DNA of 48,380 bases from Scenedesmus sp. ARA3 (GCA_004335835.1 RWJK01000081.1:1-48380); one strand, 5' to 3'. Shown: positions 1 to 12,344, numbered from the stretch's first letter. The notes: a model not told the origin generated them from the letters alone. A program made the numbers and translations.

Positions 1-528
1 GCCGCCTGCCAGCCAGCCCACAGGCTGTGCACAGTGGCCCCGCGGCTGACAGCAGGCTGGATGGCAGCCCGTTCATATGTGACACCTGTGATGGTGTGCA
101 TGAGGTCAAGCATGGCTGCTGACCTGCCCCTGCTGCCGCTGCTGCCAGTTTGCAGCCACTGTTCTCTGTAGCTGGGCTTGACGATGACACACCTATGGGG
201 GCAAGCGATGTAACGGCAAGTGTGTGTTGCAGACATTGATAAATTGGGTAGTAGGATTTGTATGTGTTCGGTGCTCATGCCAGGCAGAGAGAGGCAAGTG
301 TTGCAGATTAAGATTCAAGAACACATGGAGCACAGCGTAAGGGTATGGCCCTACTGTGCTTAGCTAGTTTGTATCCCTTATACCAGAGTTCACATTACCT
401 TGCAGCCTAAAGTCAGCTTCATCAAAGAAGCATTGGCAGGCCCCAGCAGTCCGACATGTAAAGAAACAAGGCAGGCTGCTGCATGTTAAACGCTTCCACG
501 GCAGCAGATGTAGCTGCAACAACCACAC

Positions 529-1577
529 CTACCTAGCAAATAGCTGTGCGGGTGTACTGCCGGCCCCTGCTGCTGCTGCCTCCTGCGCATCTGCCAGCAT
601 GACCAGTGACCTGGCCAGCAGCACAGCCAGCAGCGCTGCACTTGCCCTGCACTGCTGCTGGCTGAGCAGGCGCCCAGCATCACGGCCTGCTGCTGCTGCT
701 GCTGCTGCTGCCCCTGCTGCTGTCAAGCTGTCGGCTACCTTCCCCAGGCATCTCTCCATGATGCTAGGAACAGCAGCAGGGAAGCACCGCGCTGCTGTTC
801 ATCCCTGTCTGCTGCGCGCCGCGTGCTAGCCTGACCCTGCGCCTGAGCTCCTGCGTGCATTGCTGCAGCTGCCCGCTTCATCAGACTCATTAGTGCAGAC
901 GCCACAGCAGTTGCAGTGGATGAGTCAGCCCAGCAGCTGCCTGCTATGCCGCTGACGCGTGGCAGCAGCGCAGATGCTGCCAACACATCTGCTGCCTGGA
1001 AGCGGTCAGAGCGCAAGTAGCAGTCGATCAGGTCTGCGCAGGCTGCAGTGTCGAGTGCCACGCCTGCAGCACATCATCAAACACACGGCAGGGTACATTG
1101 GCGGAGTTGATCACACAGCAATGGCTAGGTGCCAAGCAGCAGCGACTGGCCTCACCCCACATGCTAATGCAGGCCAATATGACATGCCAATTCAAGAGGC
1201 TTGACTTGCCAGGCCGCCACCTGTAACAGACATAACTAAGAGCAGGCGGTACACAGCCCGCCACCTGCCCACCTTGTGCCTCGCAGCCCCCCACAGCATC
1301 CAGTGCTGCCCTCAGTGCAAACAGCTGCTCCCGGGCGAGCTGCCGCCATGCAGCCGCTGTGACGCATCCACATGCCCATCCCAAAAGCCCTGCACATCGA
1401 GAGGGGCAGCCAGCGCGCGTGGCAGCGGCGCAGCAGGGGCTGCCAGAACCTGCACCAGGCCGCTGGTGTCGCTCCGCAGGTCGGTGCTGTTCCTGATGTG
1501 AACGAGCAGGGTCGTGTTGATGCTGCGCAGCATGTCGCGCCATGTGCTGCAATCAAAGTGCCTGCCTCCTGCGCGCG

Positions 1578-1619
<42 letters not shown>

Positions 1620-2976
1620 ACAGAGCTGCTGCAAGCAGCTGCCGCTCCACAAGCAGCTGCAGGTGCACGCCTGCATGCGCGGGGTTGGGCGGCGGCGGAC
1701 GTTGCCCGTGCACCGCCAGGGTGGCGCGTGTGATGTAGATAGCGTTGAGCAGATTGGCACCCGCGTCACTCCATTGCATGAGCTGCAGCACCTGTTCACC
1801 AGCAGCGCCAATAACAGCTGCCGCTTCCGCAGTCAGCTGCCGCACAACATCCATGCACACCTGGCCCCCTGGCAGCAGGTGCAGGAAGGCCGCATGATAG
1901 GCAGGGATGCTGCATGCTGCCTGCTGCTGCTGCTGCTGCTGGTTTGATGGGGTTCCTCCCCTAGCGTAGCTGCTACTGCTGCTGCTGCTGCTGCCAGCAG
2001 CAGCGGCATTGCTGTGCTGCTGCGGTGAGGAGGGCTGCTGCAGCTGCAGGTCCAGCAGGCTGCATGCTGTGATCATGTGTTGCAGGGCTGCTGCCTCCAC
2101 AGACTGTTCAAGGATGTTGGCGGCATCCTTTCTGCGAGCCCCTGCATTACTGCTGCCGATGAGACGAGAGCTTGCGTTAACCGCAGCATTGAGTGCGTGG
2201 AGTGTCAGGTGTTGCAGCATCACAGCAACCTTAGGAAAATCACTCCAGTTACTGCCGCTGCTGCAGTAGGCATCTAGCTTCATGTGCTCTGCGTGCTGCA
2301 TGCAATGCGCGGCAAACTCCAGGGAGCTCTTGCCAGCACGCAGCAGCACTGCTGCCACCTTGCCTGCCGAGTGTGGCACAATGCCGCGCCAGGTGCCCCA
2401 CAGCCCAACCCACGCCTTGCTGACTTCAAACAGGAAGTACGTGCTGGGCTGCTTCTGCTGCTGCTGCTGCCGCTGCTGCTTGTCTGCATGCTTGTATGAC
2501 TGGTGGGCACTTGGGCCTGACAGGCAAGCGTGCCAGCTGTCAAACAGCCCTGCAGTGCGCATTGGTTGGCAGAGCATGTGCATATGTCGGCATGGCTTGT
2601 GCTGGTCCGGGAGTCGCGCTGATGAAAGCCGCACGGTCAATTGCGCTACAGTACATCAACAGGGTGTGCATTGCGATCAATGCGAGCAGCACCACTGGTT
2701 AGTCTACGACACATTGCAGTTTGAGTGCCACTTGCAGCATTTCAAGTTGTACATGGCGCTTGCAGCTGGTGACCAACTAGTGCTGCCCGCAGCAATGCTG
2801 CCTCACCTCCTCCACAAAAACCTACTGCAATCCCTGCGCACCTGCGCTTTCCATGGCGATGGCGAAGTGCTCCATGTGCGGCAGTGCATTGCTTGGATGC
2901 CTACCCAGGTAGTTGCCCAGCAGCTTAAGCATGTCATCTGACCTGATCAAGCAAGCCGACCAAAGGCGGACAGCAT

Positions 2977-3017
<41 letters not shown>

Positions 3018-3415
3018 CGACCAGCCGCAAGATCTTCAGTGAGCACCACTTGCGGCCCCTGCTGCAGCCACACCATCAGCTGTGCGATCAACTTGGTAGC
3101 CTGCTGCTGCTCCAAGCCTCGCAACAGCTGTTCTGTGCTTGCTGCGTTGAGCTGTGTGGTGAGCGCTGTGCGCATGGCTGCCAGCAGGATGAGGGTGTGA
3201 CTCACAGCTTCATCTGCCTTGCCTTCCCAGACAGCTGGTGCAGGTTGCTGCAGCATCTTGGAGTAAGGGTTGGTTCTCCATAAACTATTGAGCTGCTTGG
3301 CTGCATTCACAGCTGCCTGCACAGGATCAGAAGCAGGACCGCCTTTGCTGCTGCTGCTGCTGCTGTCATAGCTGCTGCTGGCCATTGCACTCTGCTGATC
3401 CACACTTGAAAGCAT
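529..3415 (-). CDS. Uncharacterised Gln/Ser-rich protein (3' part unresolved)
   Basis: I do not recognise this protein. The first exon starts at the ATG at 3415 and runs to 2842, where it ends in a GTGCGC donor in phase 1. The second exon starts at 2549 after a TGCAG acceptor and keeps the frame to at least about 1400. Another exon ends at 1273 (GTGGGC donor, phase 1) and joins cleanly to an exon starting at 1063. Visible features are a poly-Ser run from 2978-3014, a poly-Gln run from 1579-1617, and otherwise Ala/Leu-rich helical-looking sequence without a known motif or membrane segment. Near 1350 and again near 760 coding-like sequence changes frame without a good intron, so the C-terminal portion (529-759 looks coding) is tentative. 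It could be an intact gene with missed short introns, a decaying gene, or an assembly with indels in repeats. The exon structure from 3415 to 1400 is the solid part. Confidence 0.45.
1579..1617 (-). repeat. (CTG)13 run, read as poly-Gln
   Basis: An uninterrupted trinucleotide run on the + strand that the minus-strand gene reads as CAG codons, giving about 13 consecutive glutamines. A shorter run of the same kind lies at 1920-1940. Confidence 0.9.
2978..3014 (-). repeat. (GCT)12 run, read as poly-Ser
   Basis: A pure trinucleotide run inside the first exon of the uncharacterised gene. The transcript reads it as AGC, giving a run of twelve serines. Confidence 0.9.
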
Positions 3416-4028
3416 ATTATGCTTGTTATGTGAATGATTCTAGCCACGAACGAGGCTTGAACGCCCAGCTGGAAGGCGACCGACTTCCTTGGACTTTCGT
3501 GCACGGCAGCCAGCCTTTGTCGGGAGCTGGGATTGTTGCATCAAAGTTGCGAAACCGTACGATATTACGGGACGGATAGCGGATGTCCAATCACCCTGGT
3601 TCGCTTGTAGTTGAGCTGACTGCTACTTGGCTCTCAGGTAACAGCACTGAGCGGGAAACGTGAGGGTTCAACTTAATTTGACGTTCAGCAGAGACTATGT
3701 ACCTGCAAACGTGGCCAATAATTTCCACCTGTATACATGCAGGCAGCTGCAAGTAGTAGTAACCCACTGACCACCGGCGCCATCAATATCATGTTACAAG
3801 CCCAGCCACAGCAGGTGCAATCTGCATAGTAATGCCAGCGAAGCACACGGCCAAGGTTAGTGCAAGTCACACATTTTGCATTGAGGCAGCAGCTGTCACA
3901 GCATGACGGACAACATGCCTCCTTCTTGCTTTGACATGACTCCTGCTAGAATAACACCGCTGGTGCCGCTGCACGCGACACCTATGCGGCCACTGGAGGG
4001 TGAGGGAAGTGCTCCATGAACAGTGCCC

Positions 4029-4063
<35 letters not shown>

Positions 4064-4091
4064 GCTGGCGCTTCATCCTCCTGCATGCACA
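3416..4091. other. Intergenic region
   Basis: This lies upstream of the 3415 start and downstream of the metalloprotease. It holds a (CTG)n run at 4031-4062. A TTACA at 3794-3798 gives TGTAA on the minus strand, a plausible poly(A) signal for the metalloprotease. The section 3420-3700 is poorer in CTG/CAG than its surroundings and is the likely promoter of the uncharacterised gene. I see no gene here. Confidence 0.5.
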
Positions 4092-6710
4092 CTACTGAGG
4101 GCGGTACCAGCCTCTGCACGCGTGTCTGCACAGAGTAGCACAGGTGCTCGCCACCTGCGCAGCAGAAACACAGCAGTGCAGCAGAGCCCTGTAAAGATAC
4201 GCAACGTGAACAGCGTCCAGATAGACTGCTGCAGATGAGTCGGCCTTCGCCCCACCCGCACGCTGTGCCTGTTGTCCACAGTCACATCGTGTGCATGCAG
4301 CTGTACCATGCAACGAGGCGTGGCCCAGCTGTGTAATGCAGACGGCGCTGATCAGTCTGCTTGCTGCTGGCTCAGCTTGCAATGCCACCTGAAGCTCATC
4401 TTCAACCCCGGCACTTGCTGTCTGTGTTACATGACAGCGTGTGCGCTCTCACCTAGTGCTGGCACCAGCAGCGCGTTGGCCATGCGGTCTGCTCGCAGCT
4501 CAGCGTCAGCTTCAGCAGCATCGATGGCTGCAAGCGCAGCAGCAGCATACGCAGAGCGGGGCGGCGCCTCTGCAGGCAGCCGGTAGCGCCTGCACAGCAG
4601 CACACAGCGTGCCAAGCAGCAGAGAAGGTGCGTGTACATCAGCATTGCAGCGTTGTCGACTAATAGTTAGTACTGGCAGCTTCAGCATGCAATGGGTGGC
4701 TGCATACTGCGCGTATTGCTAGCCCATGCTTCATTTCCATGAGCAGTGCCGCTACACGCGGCTGCTGTCATTCGCTGCAGCCAAGATGCTCCTGGTCCAA
4801 CAGCATAAAGCCGCCGCTGCTGCAGCTGTGGCATGCTCTGTTGTCTGCTGCACTCACTCTCCAAAGACGTGGAAGTCTATGCAGTGCCCCATCTCATGCA
4901 GCAGCACGCCTTGCCAGGTGTCAGGCTCAGCCAGGGCTAGCCGGGGTGATGCCACCACGCTGCTCTGCCTGTCTATGGCAGCAAACGCATACCGCGACCT
5001 ACAGGCATGGACAACAAACAGCATAGAAACGGCAGCATCATGCAACCAATACAGCCTGTTTTCCAAACTGTGAATCAGAACGTGCACACGGCATGCTGAC
5101 TGCAGTTGAGACAACATTAAGCAAGCCCTGCCAGCGCGTAAAGCACCCCTTTGATGAATGGTGCACAGCTTTGCTATCGACGCGCTGTGCTGCTGCCATC
5201 AGCAGGTCGATGCAGGGCTTCCGTGTCACCTTGGCACACAGTACGCAAAGTGCCTGCAGCAGTCCCGTGCTGTGTCAGAGGCTGGCAGGCCGCCAGGCAC
5301 CAGCGGGCACATCGCATACGGCTGGGAGAAGCCTGCGGCAGCAGCAGCGTGTGAGGTTCAGCAGATGCTGCACTCACACCTTGCAATGCCTTGGATGCAA
5401 GCACCACAAGCAACCAGCACAAGCATGTCTGCGGGCTGATGCCAGCTCATACAGCACCGGCTGTGAACCACCACAACTGCCTGGTTGAGACACGTGTGCA
5501 TGCTGTTTTGTGTGCATGCCGTCCTGGTGCTGTTGCTGCTGCCATCGCACCTGACGTGAATGTGCCGCAGCTGCCTCTTGTTTGTTTGTTGTACTCTGCA
5601 GCAGGGTCCCCGGGTGCACCGGAGGGCAGCTGCTCTGCAGGGCCATAGAAGACCAGCGCTGGGGCAAAGCTAGCTGGCAGGCAGGCACGGCAGCAAGGCA
5701 GGCACACATACTATGTGATGGACAGCATCAACAGTGTTGATGTTGATGCAACTAAGAGCAATGACATGCACCATGTGCATAGTACAGCAGTGCAGGCAGT
5801 GCTGGTGCAGCCTGTCAACTGTAGCGAGCAGCAGCACCAAGGGCATCCAGCTGGCTAGGTGTATGGCAACGAGGCAGCTGCTACATGCACATTGTGAACT
5901 GCCTGTTCCCTCACCTGAGAGCTGCTGCTGCAGCTCTGCCACCAGGCTGGCCCAGAACTGCTGCAGCGGCAGCAGCCTGGGGTCCTGCATGGAGGGGGGC
6001 ACAGCACAACAGTTATGGCCGCACAGCACAGCACAGCACAGCACAGCACAGCACAGCACAGCACAGCACAGCACAGGGGCCAGGCTGATACGGCACACCG
6101 CAGCAGCTGTGCATACCAGGACAACTGGCCATGAGTGAAGCCAAACCAGCAGTGGTGCAATTTGTTTGAAACATGACAACTGACAGTTGCACAGCTGCGT
6201 TGGCTGCGTGTTGAGGAGTTACATGTGGTTAGCGGCTGAGCTTCTGTATGGCACCTGCATGGCGCACCTGCTGCAGCGTCCTGCGGGATGCTGCTGCTTG
6301 CTGCTGTGCTGTCAGCAGGCCCGGCACTGCTAGCAGCACAGCAGTGCTCAGCAGCGCCCTGCACACGAAGGGTAATCAACAACAACCAGTGTAAAACAGG
6401 ACAGTTCAATCTCACGGTTTCATCCAAACCAGCTCATGGCTTGGCAGGTGCAAGCCGGGTTGGCCTGCTGCGCTGTTGGTGCACTACCTAGGTAGAGAGC
6501 ACATGCATCTGTTACTTACCTTCGCGTGCTTGGGTTACTCGTGGTGCTGCCCTGCATGCTTTCTTGCAGACTGTTTTCTTTGTCCTGGGGCATAGCCTGA
6601 CACATGGCTTCAGCTGAGTATCTGCAGGGCTGCTGCTGACATGTTCTGCTGCTACTGCTGCTGCTACTGCCACACAGGGACACGCCGGCTCTGCCCTGCA
6701 AGACTCGCAT
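4092..6710 (-). CDS. Predicted organelle-targeted zinc metalloprotease (ImmA/IrrE-like zincin)
   Basis: My exon model is 6710-6520, 6358-6268, 5984-5915, 5673-5551, 5332-5230, 4998-4858, 4589-4453 and, tentatively, 4300-4092; phases close to 354 residues. The N-terminus is Ser/Arg/Gln-rich with few acidic residues, like a transit peptide, and is followed around residues 65-82 by one hydrophobic stretch that could be a lumenal signal or membrane anchor. The zinc site is HEMGH at residues 227-231. About 40 residues later comes a helix with Glu270 in AELRADRMANALLVP, matching the E-x-x-A-D helix and 'LLxP' ending of ImmA/IrrE (M78-like) zincins, where the Glu is the third zinc ligand. The substrate is unknown. 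The start is the first ATG in a reading frame that would also be open further upstream from a GTG. The exact C-terminus is uncertain. A hydrolytic role is inferred from the motif only. Confidence 0.6.
6021..6075. repeat. (GCACA)11 pentanucleotide microsatellite
   Basis: Eleven uninterrupted copies of a 5-bp unit in the intron between exons 2 and 3 of the metalloprotease gene, about 40 bp upstream (in transcript terms) of the exon 3 acceptor. The transcript reads it as a UGUGC repeat. Confidence 0.95.
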
Positions 6711-7843
6711 TGGACTTAAATTCTTGAAGGCCACTTTTAGTGTTCAAAGCGCCGAGGTAGATGCAGCGGGTTGGTGCCTGGGGCATGCAACGAAGGAAAA
6801 GCCCTATTGACGTTCAGCAAGATCTAGGAGCACAGCAGGACAGTCGCCAGGCGTATCAGGTGAACAAATACGTTGTATCCATAAACGATTGCGTTTGGGC
6901 AATGCAAACGGATTACGGCAGGAAGTCAACGTCGCGACTTCAACAGTCACACAGTAACCAGTTACACTGACAGGAACAGGCTGGAGACTCTCAATCAACG
7001 AGAGTTGCTCCCCCAGTGTGCGTCCTCAACAACTCAATCCACGCGCGTCCATCACAGGCAGCACTGCCCAATACAAACTTCACGCCGTAGCTCTGTCACT
7101 CTCCCAAGAAGATAGTGGCATCACCCACGCAACCAGGCAAAACACGCCTCATTGTGCAGGGGTGCAGGGCACGACATGCATGCAGAGACACTACATCAGG
7201 TGCAGCACACGCAAGGCTTGGTGCCGTCCAAGCACTGGCATGGCATGCCTTGGAACTTGCAGCAGCCTGAGGAAAGGATCACCGGCCAGATAACACATTT
7301 GCCCGCGGCACTGACCCCGTGTAGTGGCCCGCTCAACAGCTGAATATCCGCTCTCCTATGCTGCTTGTTACAGCAGCGCCTGTTTCAGCCACCATCACAC
7401 CAAGGCTGACACTCTGCACAGATAAATTCCACCAGCACGGCCACTCCCATACGACATCTGCAAAATGCTTGCAGCTCCCAAGTTGCTGGATTGCAAGCGA
7501 GCTGCTGCGCCTCAGCAATGCTGTTAGCCGTCTTCAACATTCTGTTAAAGCAGTGCAGCTACACTGAGCTTCGCACACTCAAGTGCATCCTGCGCAAAAC
7601 GTACAGCTTAAAATGTGTCCAGACGTGCCTCACTGCACTGGCAAATCCACCCATGCTGCTCCCTCTGCCACACGCGCGTCACTCCCTGAAACAAAGCATC
7701 GCCTCATCCACCACCAACATACACACTGCACCTGCAACATCACACAGGCATCGTTCCACATGCCATTCCACATCACGTGCTGAACCCCACTTCAACCAGC
7801 ACCACTCAGCAAAGGGTTTTGAACAGTTTTACACCCCAAACCC
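6711..7843. other. Intergenic region with probable 3' UTR of the carrier gene
   Basis: This holds the 3' flank of the mitochondrial carrier gene and the upstream region of the metalloprotease, both on the minus strand. TTACA at 7829-7833 and 7368-7372 gives TGTAA on the minus strand. The stretch from about 6720 to 7000 lacks CTG/CAG runs and is relatively AT-rich, which suits a promoter. No coding pattern is visible on either strand. Confidence 0.5.
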
Positions 7844-9794
7844 TCACTGCTGCGCCTCAGGCTCAGGCAGCGCGCAGATGCGCTTCAAGAACTCGTAGGC
7901 AGACACCATACAGGTGCCCCACAGGCAGCTGGCAGCCATGCGCGGCACCACACCCCGCAGCAGCCCCCGCGGCCCCTCCTCCAGCAGCAGCTCACGCAGC
8001 ACGGCACCCCAGCTGGGCACGGCCCCGTTGACCGGCTCAGCCACCTGCAAACGGAGTGTTGTTGCAGCAGGAGACAGCGTTGCTATATTGTGACGGTACG
8101 CATGCAGCTGAGGTGAGGTGGGTGGGTGCGGGGTGGTCAGCAGATCCGCAGCGTCGGCCGGCGGCAGGCATGGCATGGGGTGAGTTGGTGAGTTTGCGGC
8201 AGTGCATTTGAGGCTAGCAGCGACTCAAGCCCTATGACACATGTGATGGAGGTGCTGCCAACAAGCCCTGTGACACATGTGATGGAGGTGCTGCCAACAA
8301 GCGTATGAATCAATTCCTGCAGTGCAGCAACGATTTGCACAGGTAGTGCCAGGCCTGCAGATGATTCGGCTGTGCACGAGTACCTGTCGAACACGACCAT
8401 GACAGCAACCTCGCAACGGTGTGCTGCCCGACAATGCGACCCACCTGCAGCCGTGTCTTGACCAGGTCCAGGGGGTTTGTAAGCAGCGCAGAGGTACACC
8501 CAGACAGCACGCCGGCAGCAACCTGCACACCGATCACTGCGCCAGTGCTCGCACCAGCTGCTGCTACTACTGCGGCCCCTGCGGCGCTGCTGCTGTGCTG
8601 CGTCAGGCCGCACCACAGCGAAATGTTCTGCCGCCAGAAGCCATAAGCACCCCACCAGATGGCATTGCTAGGCACAAAGGTACACACAGAGGGCCAAAAG
8701 CCTCGGTACAGGCCTAGCACCCCCTCCTGCTGTATGATGAGCTTTGCCATTTGGAAGCCATTGACACGGGGTGCTGCAGCTGCTGCTGTAGCCATGCCTC
8801 GCTGACTGGGCTTGGCACTGCCCCACGCCGTGCTGCTGCTGCTGCTGCTGCTGCTGCTGTGTATTCTAGCAGTGCGCCTGCTAGCTATACTACTGTATGA
8901 TCTGCTGTGCTGCTGCTGCTGCTGTACGCTGCTACTGCTGGCTGCCGCTGCTCCAGGCTGCTGCGGAGCAGCAGCAGCAACAGGAACTGCGCCACCCGGC
9001 TGCGTGGCTGCCGCTGCTGCACCAGTACCTGGACCCCGGCTGCTGCCGCCAGCAGCAGCAGCAGCAGCAGCAGCAGGAGCGCCTGGCAGCTCTGCACCTG
9101 CCACCATAAGCCGTTGACTGACCACATCTATGGGTACCACCACTGCCTGCGTTGATAGCGAGCCTGCTGCTCCACCCACAAAGCTAGACACACCAGCTAG
9201 CGCTGACGGTGCAATTTCCAGCTTCTCCCCGAGCTTTTGTGTGGCGCTTTTTGCCATCTCGAGTGACGTCATGTAGATGGTGCGGCCAGGCATGGTGCCT
9301 AGTAACACTGTGCCAAAGCCCCGGTAAAACCCCCGCACTCCCTCCTGCTGCCAGATGGTGCGCGCCACCAGGCGCGTGCCTGCTAGGCCTGCGTGGGCGC
9401 TGTTGTGTGAGGCCATCTGGCGTGTTTTTATCACGCTGAGGGGGAAGAGCGTGGTGGTGACGCCACTGAACAAGCCAACACCCACATAGAAGAACTTGGC
9501 TTTGTCCAGCCTGCAGGAAATGAAAGATAGACACACAGTTTGAGCACAGTGCGCACAGCGTCAGGAGAGGCAATGGGGGCAGCTGCTGCATGCGGAAGGC
9601 AGGTATGCTTAGTTGCATATTGAGCAAGCAGTAGCTATGGAACATGGCCTGTACAAAATGTCACACTGTTCCTATGGTGAGGTTGCCGCTACAGCATGTA
9701 AGGCACTGCCAGGACAACGTGACTGCTGCTGTCTGCACGCCTCAAGCACTCAGCCATGACCACACCTGTCCCAATTGATTTCTTGACCGGCCAT
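7844..9794 (-). CDS. Mitochondrial carrier family protein, SLC25A44 type
   Basis: Three exons, 9794-9766, 9510-8445 and 8044-7844, give 431 residues with exact phases. Exon 1 encodes only MAGQEINWD plus two bases and joins to the conserved 'LDK' start of this subfamily. The three carrier signatures are visible: FPLSVIKTR near residues 32-40, VPIDVVSQR near 136-143 and NPLDLVKTR near 355-363, each followed by the usual glycine/aromatic G-x-Y-R-G-F segment. The pattern PxS..K, PxD..SQ, PxD..K is characteristic of the SLC25A44/At5g15640 group, linked in animals to branched-chain amino acid import into mitochondria; that substrate is not proven for algae. Between the second and third repeats sits an inserted block of about 108 residues (150-257) rich in Ala, Gln and Ser, partly encoded by CAG-type runs, which makes this protein longer than its usual 300-350 residues. 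Confidence 0.9.
8226..8297. repeat. 36-bp direct tandem repeat, two copies
   Basis: Two head-to-tail copies (8226-8261 and 8262-8297) that differ at one base, lying in intron 2 of the carrier gene. A shorter related string containing TGTGACAC and TGTGATGG is present near position 80 of the window. Confidence 0.85.
8831..8859 (-). repeat. CTG run in the carrier insertion
   Basis: A trinucleotide run read as Ser codons (AGC) within the low-complexity insertion of the mitochondrial carrier. A second run at 9052-9075, CAG on the + strand, encodes part of the poly-Ala segment. Confidence 0.85.
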
Positions 9795-12344
9795 ATCGCC
9801 TGTTGCTGCACTACCTAGGTGCCGGCCCTCTCAGCAGCACTGCAGCAGTAGGCAGGTGCTCGGCTGCTTACAAGTTGTCCAAGTGGCAACACCTGCAGTT
9901 GGCCAGCACCATGACGAAACATGACACACAGTTGCTAACCAAACCGTGTATGCATGCTTCACGCAAGCAGTGGAAGCACATGGCAATTGGCTTCACGAGG
10001 GCCCCATGCTGTGGCAGCAAAGATGCTGCTGCTGCTGCTGCTCTCTTTGAAACGCCAGCACCACGCACCCTGCCAGCTGTGACCTTCGAATATGTATTCG
10101 TTACAGTGATAACCAAGCAATCCTTCCAAAACGGAAATGTATGGATTGCGTTATGTTGTATGGCGCTGTTGGTGATAAACCTTCCAGTCGCGTTGCTGAG
10201 ACGCAGGCGGTGCAGCGCAGTGATCGGAGTGTTTGACTGTTTGCCGAACTCACCCCGTTGGTGACATCGACAGTCTGCTGCCTGAATTGTAACAAGTTAC
10301 ACCATACCACCCACTGGGCCAGCACCCAGCAGGGTGCACAGAAGCACAAACCCCTGAGATGGTTGATACCAACACTAAGAAGAAAGGACATTAACAACAA
10401 GAACTTATCATTAGCAAATGCGTCAATGGCAGCAGCCACACCATGCCCGGCACAGCACGAGTGTTTAGTAGTGCTGGGTGCCAGCTGGCAGCACAGCAGC
10501 AGCTGGATGCACGGTAGCATGCACGCAACCCATGCATATATCAAACATCAGGACAGCACACTGTGCGACAATGAAATCAAACTCCAGTTCTTTTAGGCCA
10601 ATACTCACATGCGTGCATGTCCAAGGGTTGTGTCCTGTATGCTGTTGCATGCCAATGTCCAGAGCCCCCCAACGGCCACGCAACTGCGGTTGTTAGGGTT
10701 GACAAAAAGGCCAGGCTGCTGAGAAACAAACTGCCCACGACCTGCAACACATCTGTTGCCAACGCAGAAGCTGAGCGAACTCAGAAGTGCGCCGCCAGCA
10801 GCCACACCACGCCAATGGCACACTCATATGATGATGTGTGTGTTGTCCAGACGCCACGCAGAGAACAACCCTCTGTTCAACAACAGGAACGCTGCATGGC
10901 CTGTAACTATTGAAGCCCTGGCAGCAACTGAGAAAACTGCCTTTTCAACTGAGAGCTGGTGAAGCACAGCCAGATGACGCAGCCCTGTGACATCACCGCA
11001 AAAAGCACTCTCCCGAAACATCACAGACAAGCCAGACAAGCTAGGAAGGACACAGCCTTTTCAGAAATGCACTATGCATGCAGCTAAGGATCCTGTTGCT
11101 TCTACGTGAACTGCAGCAGGTGCAGAAAGCTCAGCGCTTGAGTTGTAGATCAGTCCGTGATGTTCTATATGGCCAGGCCATCCCCTAGAGGCCATCTCAG
11201 GGCAGCAGCAGCAGACGCAATGCGCTGTTGCAGGATGCAGCATCTGCCTGGTAGCCGATAGCTGCCTGGCTACGCAAGCATCCACATGTTTTTTGGCTGA
11301 GGGAAACGCCACAAACAGCACGGCATTTGTCAGCTAGGCGATCTGCAAACCACGCTCTGCAGCACACATGTTCTGCACAGCTCGTAAGCACAGTGTGGCA
11401 TTCACACCTGGTGACACACCTAGTGACGCAGTGGTGTACTGCAACAGGAAAGCCTCATGTCAGGACTAGCCAGCAGCGCAGCCGGTGCACGGCCTGGCAT
11501 GCTGCGGTGAATCAGGCATGCCGCCGGCCCGGCATGGTGCGGCACCAGACACACATATCAACACGTGACACAACAGACGGGGAAAATGTGTGATGTTAAG
11601 CTGCAGCAATCACTCACTGCTTTTGCACAATCACAGGGCACGGAGGTGCTAGCACGTGCACAAGGTGCATCCCTCAAACAAGCCACAACCCCACAGCACA
11701 GAAACTAGCCAGCAGCAGGCCCACCGTTCTGCTCATATAACAGGCTGTTGTCATGCATGCGCAGAGCGCGCATGCATTAATCAGATCCTCGCTACGAAAG
11801 GTGCGTGTGTGCTAACACCACCACCATCAGCCGTTTGTGTACGCAGAAGTGCATCCCAGATCAAACACGCAGGCACAGGCGCAGGAGAAATGCACACGGT
11901 GCAACCATTTCTGCTGCACCACCACCCCCAGCCCACCCCACGCATCGGTGAAGCCATAGGGTTTGCACTCGGCACACCCCAGAACAGTGGGGCACCATCC
12001 CCCAGCCCTGCAAGTGCCACTGCAGGTGATGCTGCGCACACAGTACTTCAATTCAACCCATCCTGCTGCCTGCCTCACCGCAGGTCCCCGCTAGAGGCCC
12101 GCGCTGCCCGGGTAAGCCAAGCTTCACTGCAACTGCTGCAGCACAGCAACAACATCCCCACCTATAACCCCACAACACAAGTCAACCCAACAAAACACAG
12201 CCAACCTGCTAGTGCCCCTGCACACATTGCCGAAACAGACAGCTAGAACTGTGATGCAGCACACATGGACGTTGCACATACAAGCTGCCAGTGCCCTTGC
12301 AAGCACGCGTTGCCATGGCGGAAAGCTATGACGTGCGTGCCAAC
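9795..12344. other. 2.5-kb region without a recognisable gene
   Basis: This lies between the start of the carrier gene and the stop of the kinase gene, both on the minus strand. TTACA at 10297-10301 would be TGTAA for the kinase transcript, implying a 3' UTR of about 2 kb, but this is weak evidence. The section 9795-10250 is the likely promoter of the carrier. A 196-codon open frame at 11656-12246 (+) has no domain, unusual composition and no intron structure, so I do not call it a gene. There are no long repeats. Confidence 0.4.

Noticed and set aside
4126..4154. A 29-nt interval with GT and AG ends that would join the metalloprotease to a Ser-rich last exon ending at 3982
   Set aside because: Far shorter than any other intron here (minimum 77 nt). 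I kept the simpler reading to the stop at 4092, but the C-terminus stays uncertain.
5988..6179. Open frames across the GCACA pentanucleotide repeat
   Set aside because: Repeats whose period is not a multiple of three stay open in several frames. This one is intronic.
10605..10823. Cys-containing 72-codon frame on the minus strand
   Set aside because: Composition is slightly protein-like, but its start and end do not coincide with splice or poly(A) signals and it lies in an otherwise empty region.
11656..12246. 196-codon open frame on the + strand
   Set aside because: His/Pro/Thr/Ser-rich without domain or homologous feel, no introns in an intron-dense genome, and antisense to the probable 3' UTR of the CDPK.
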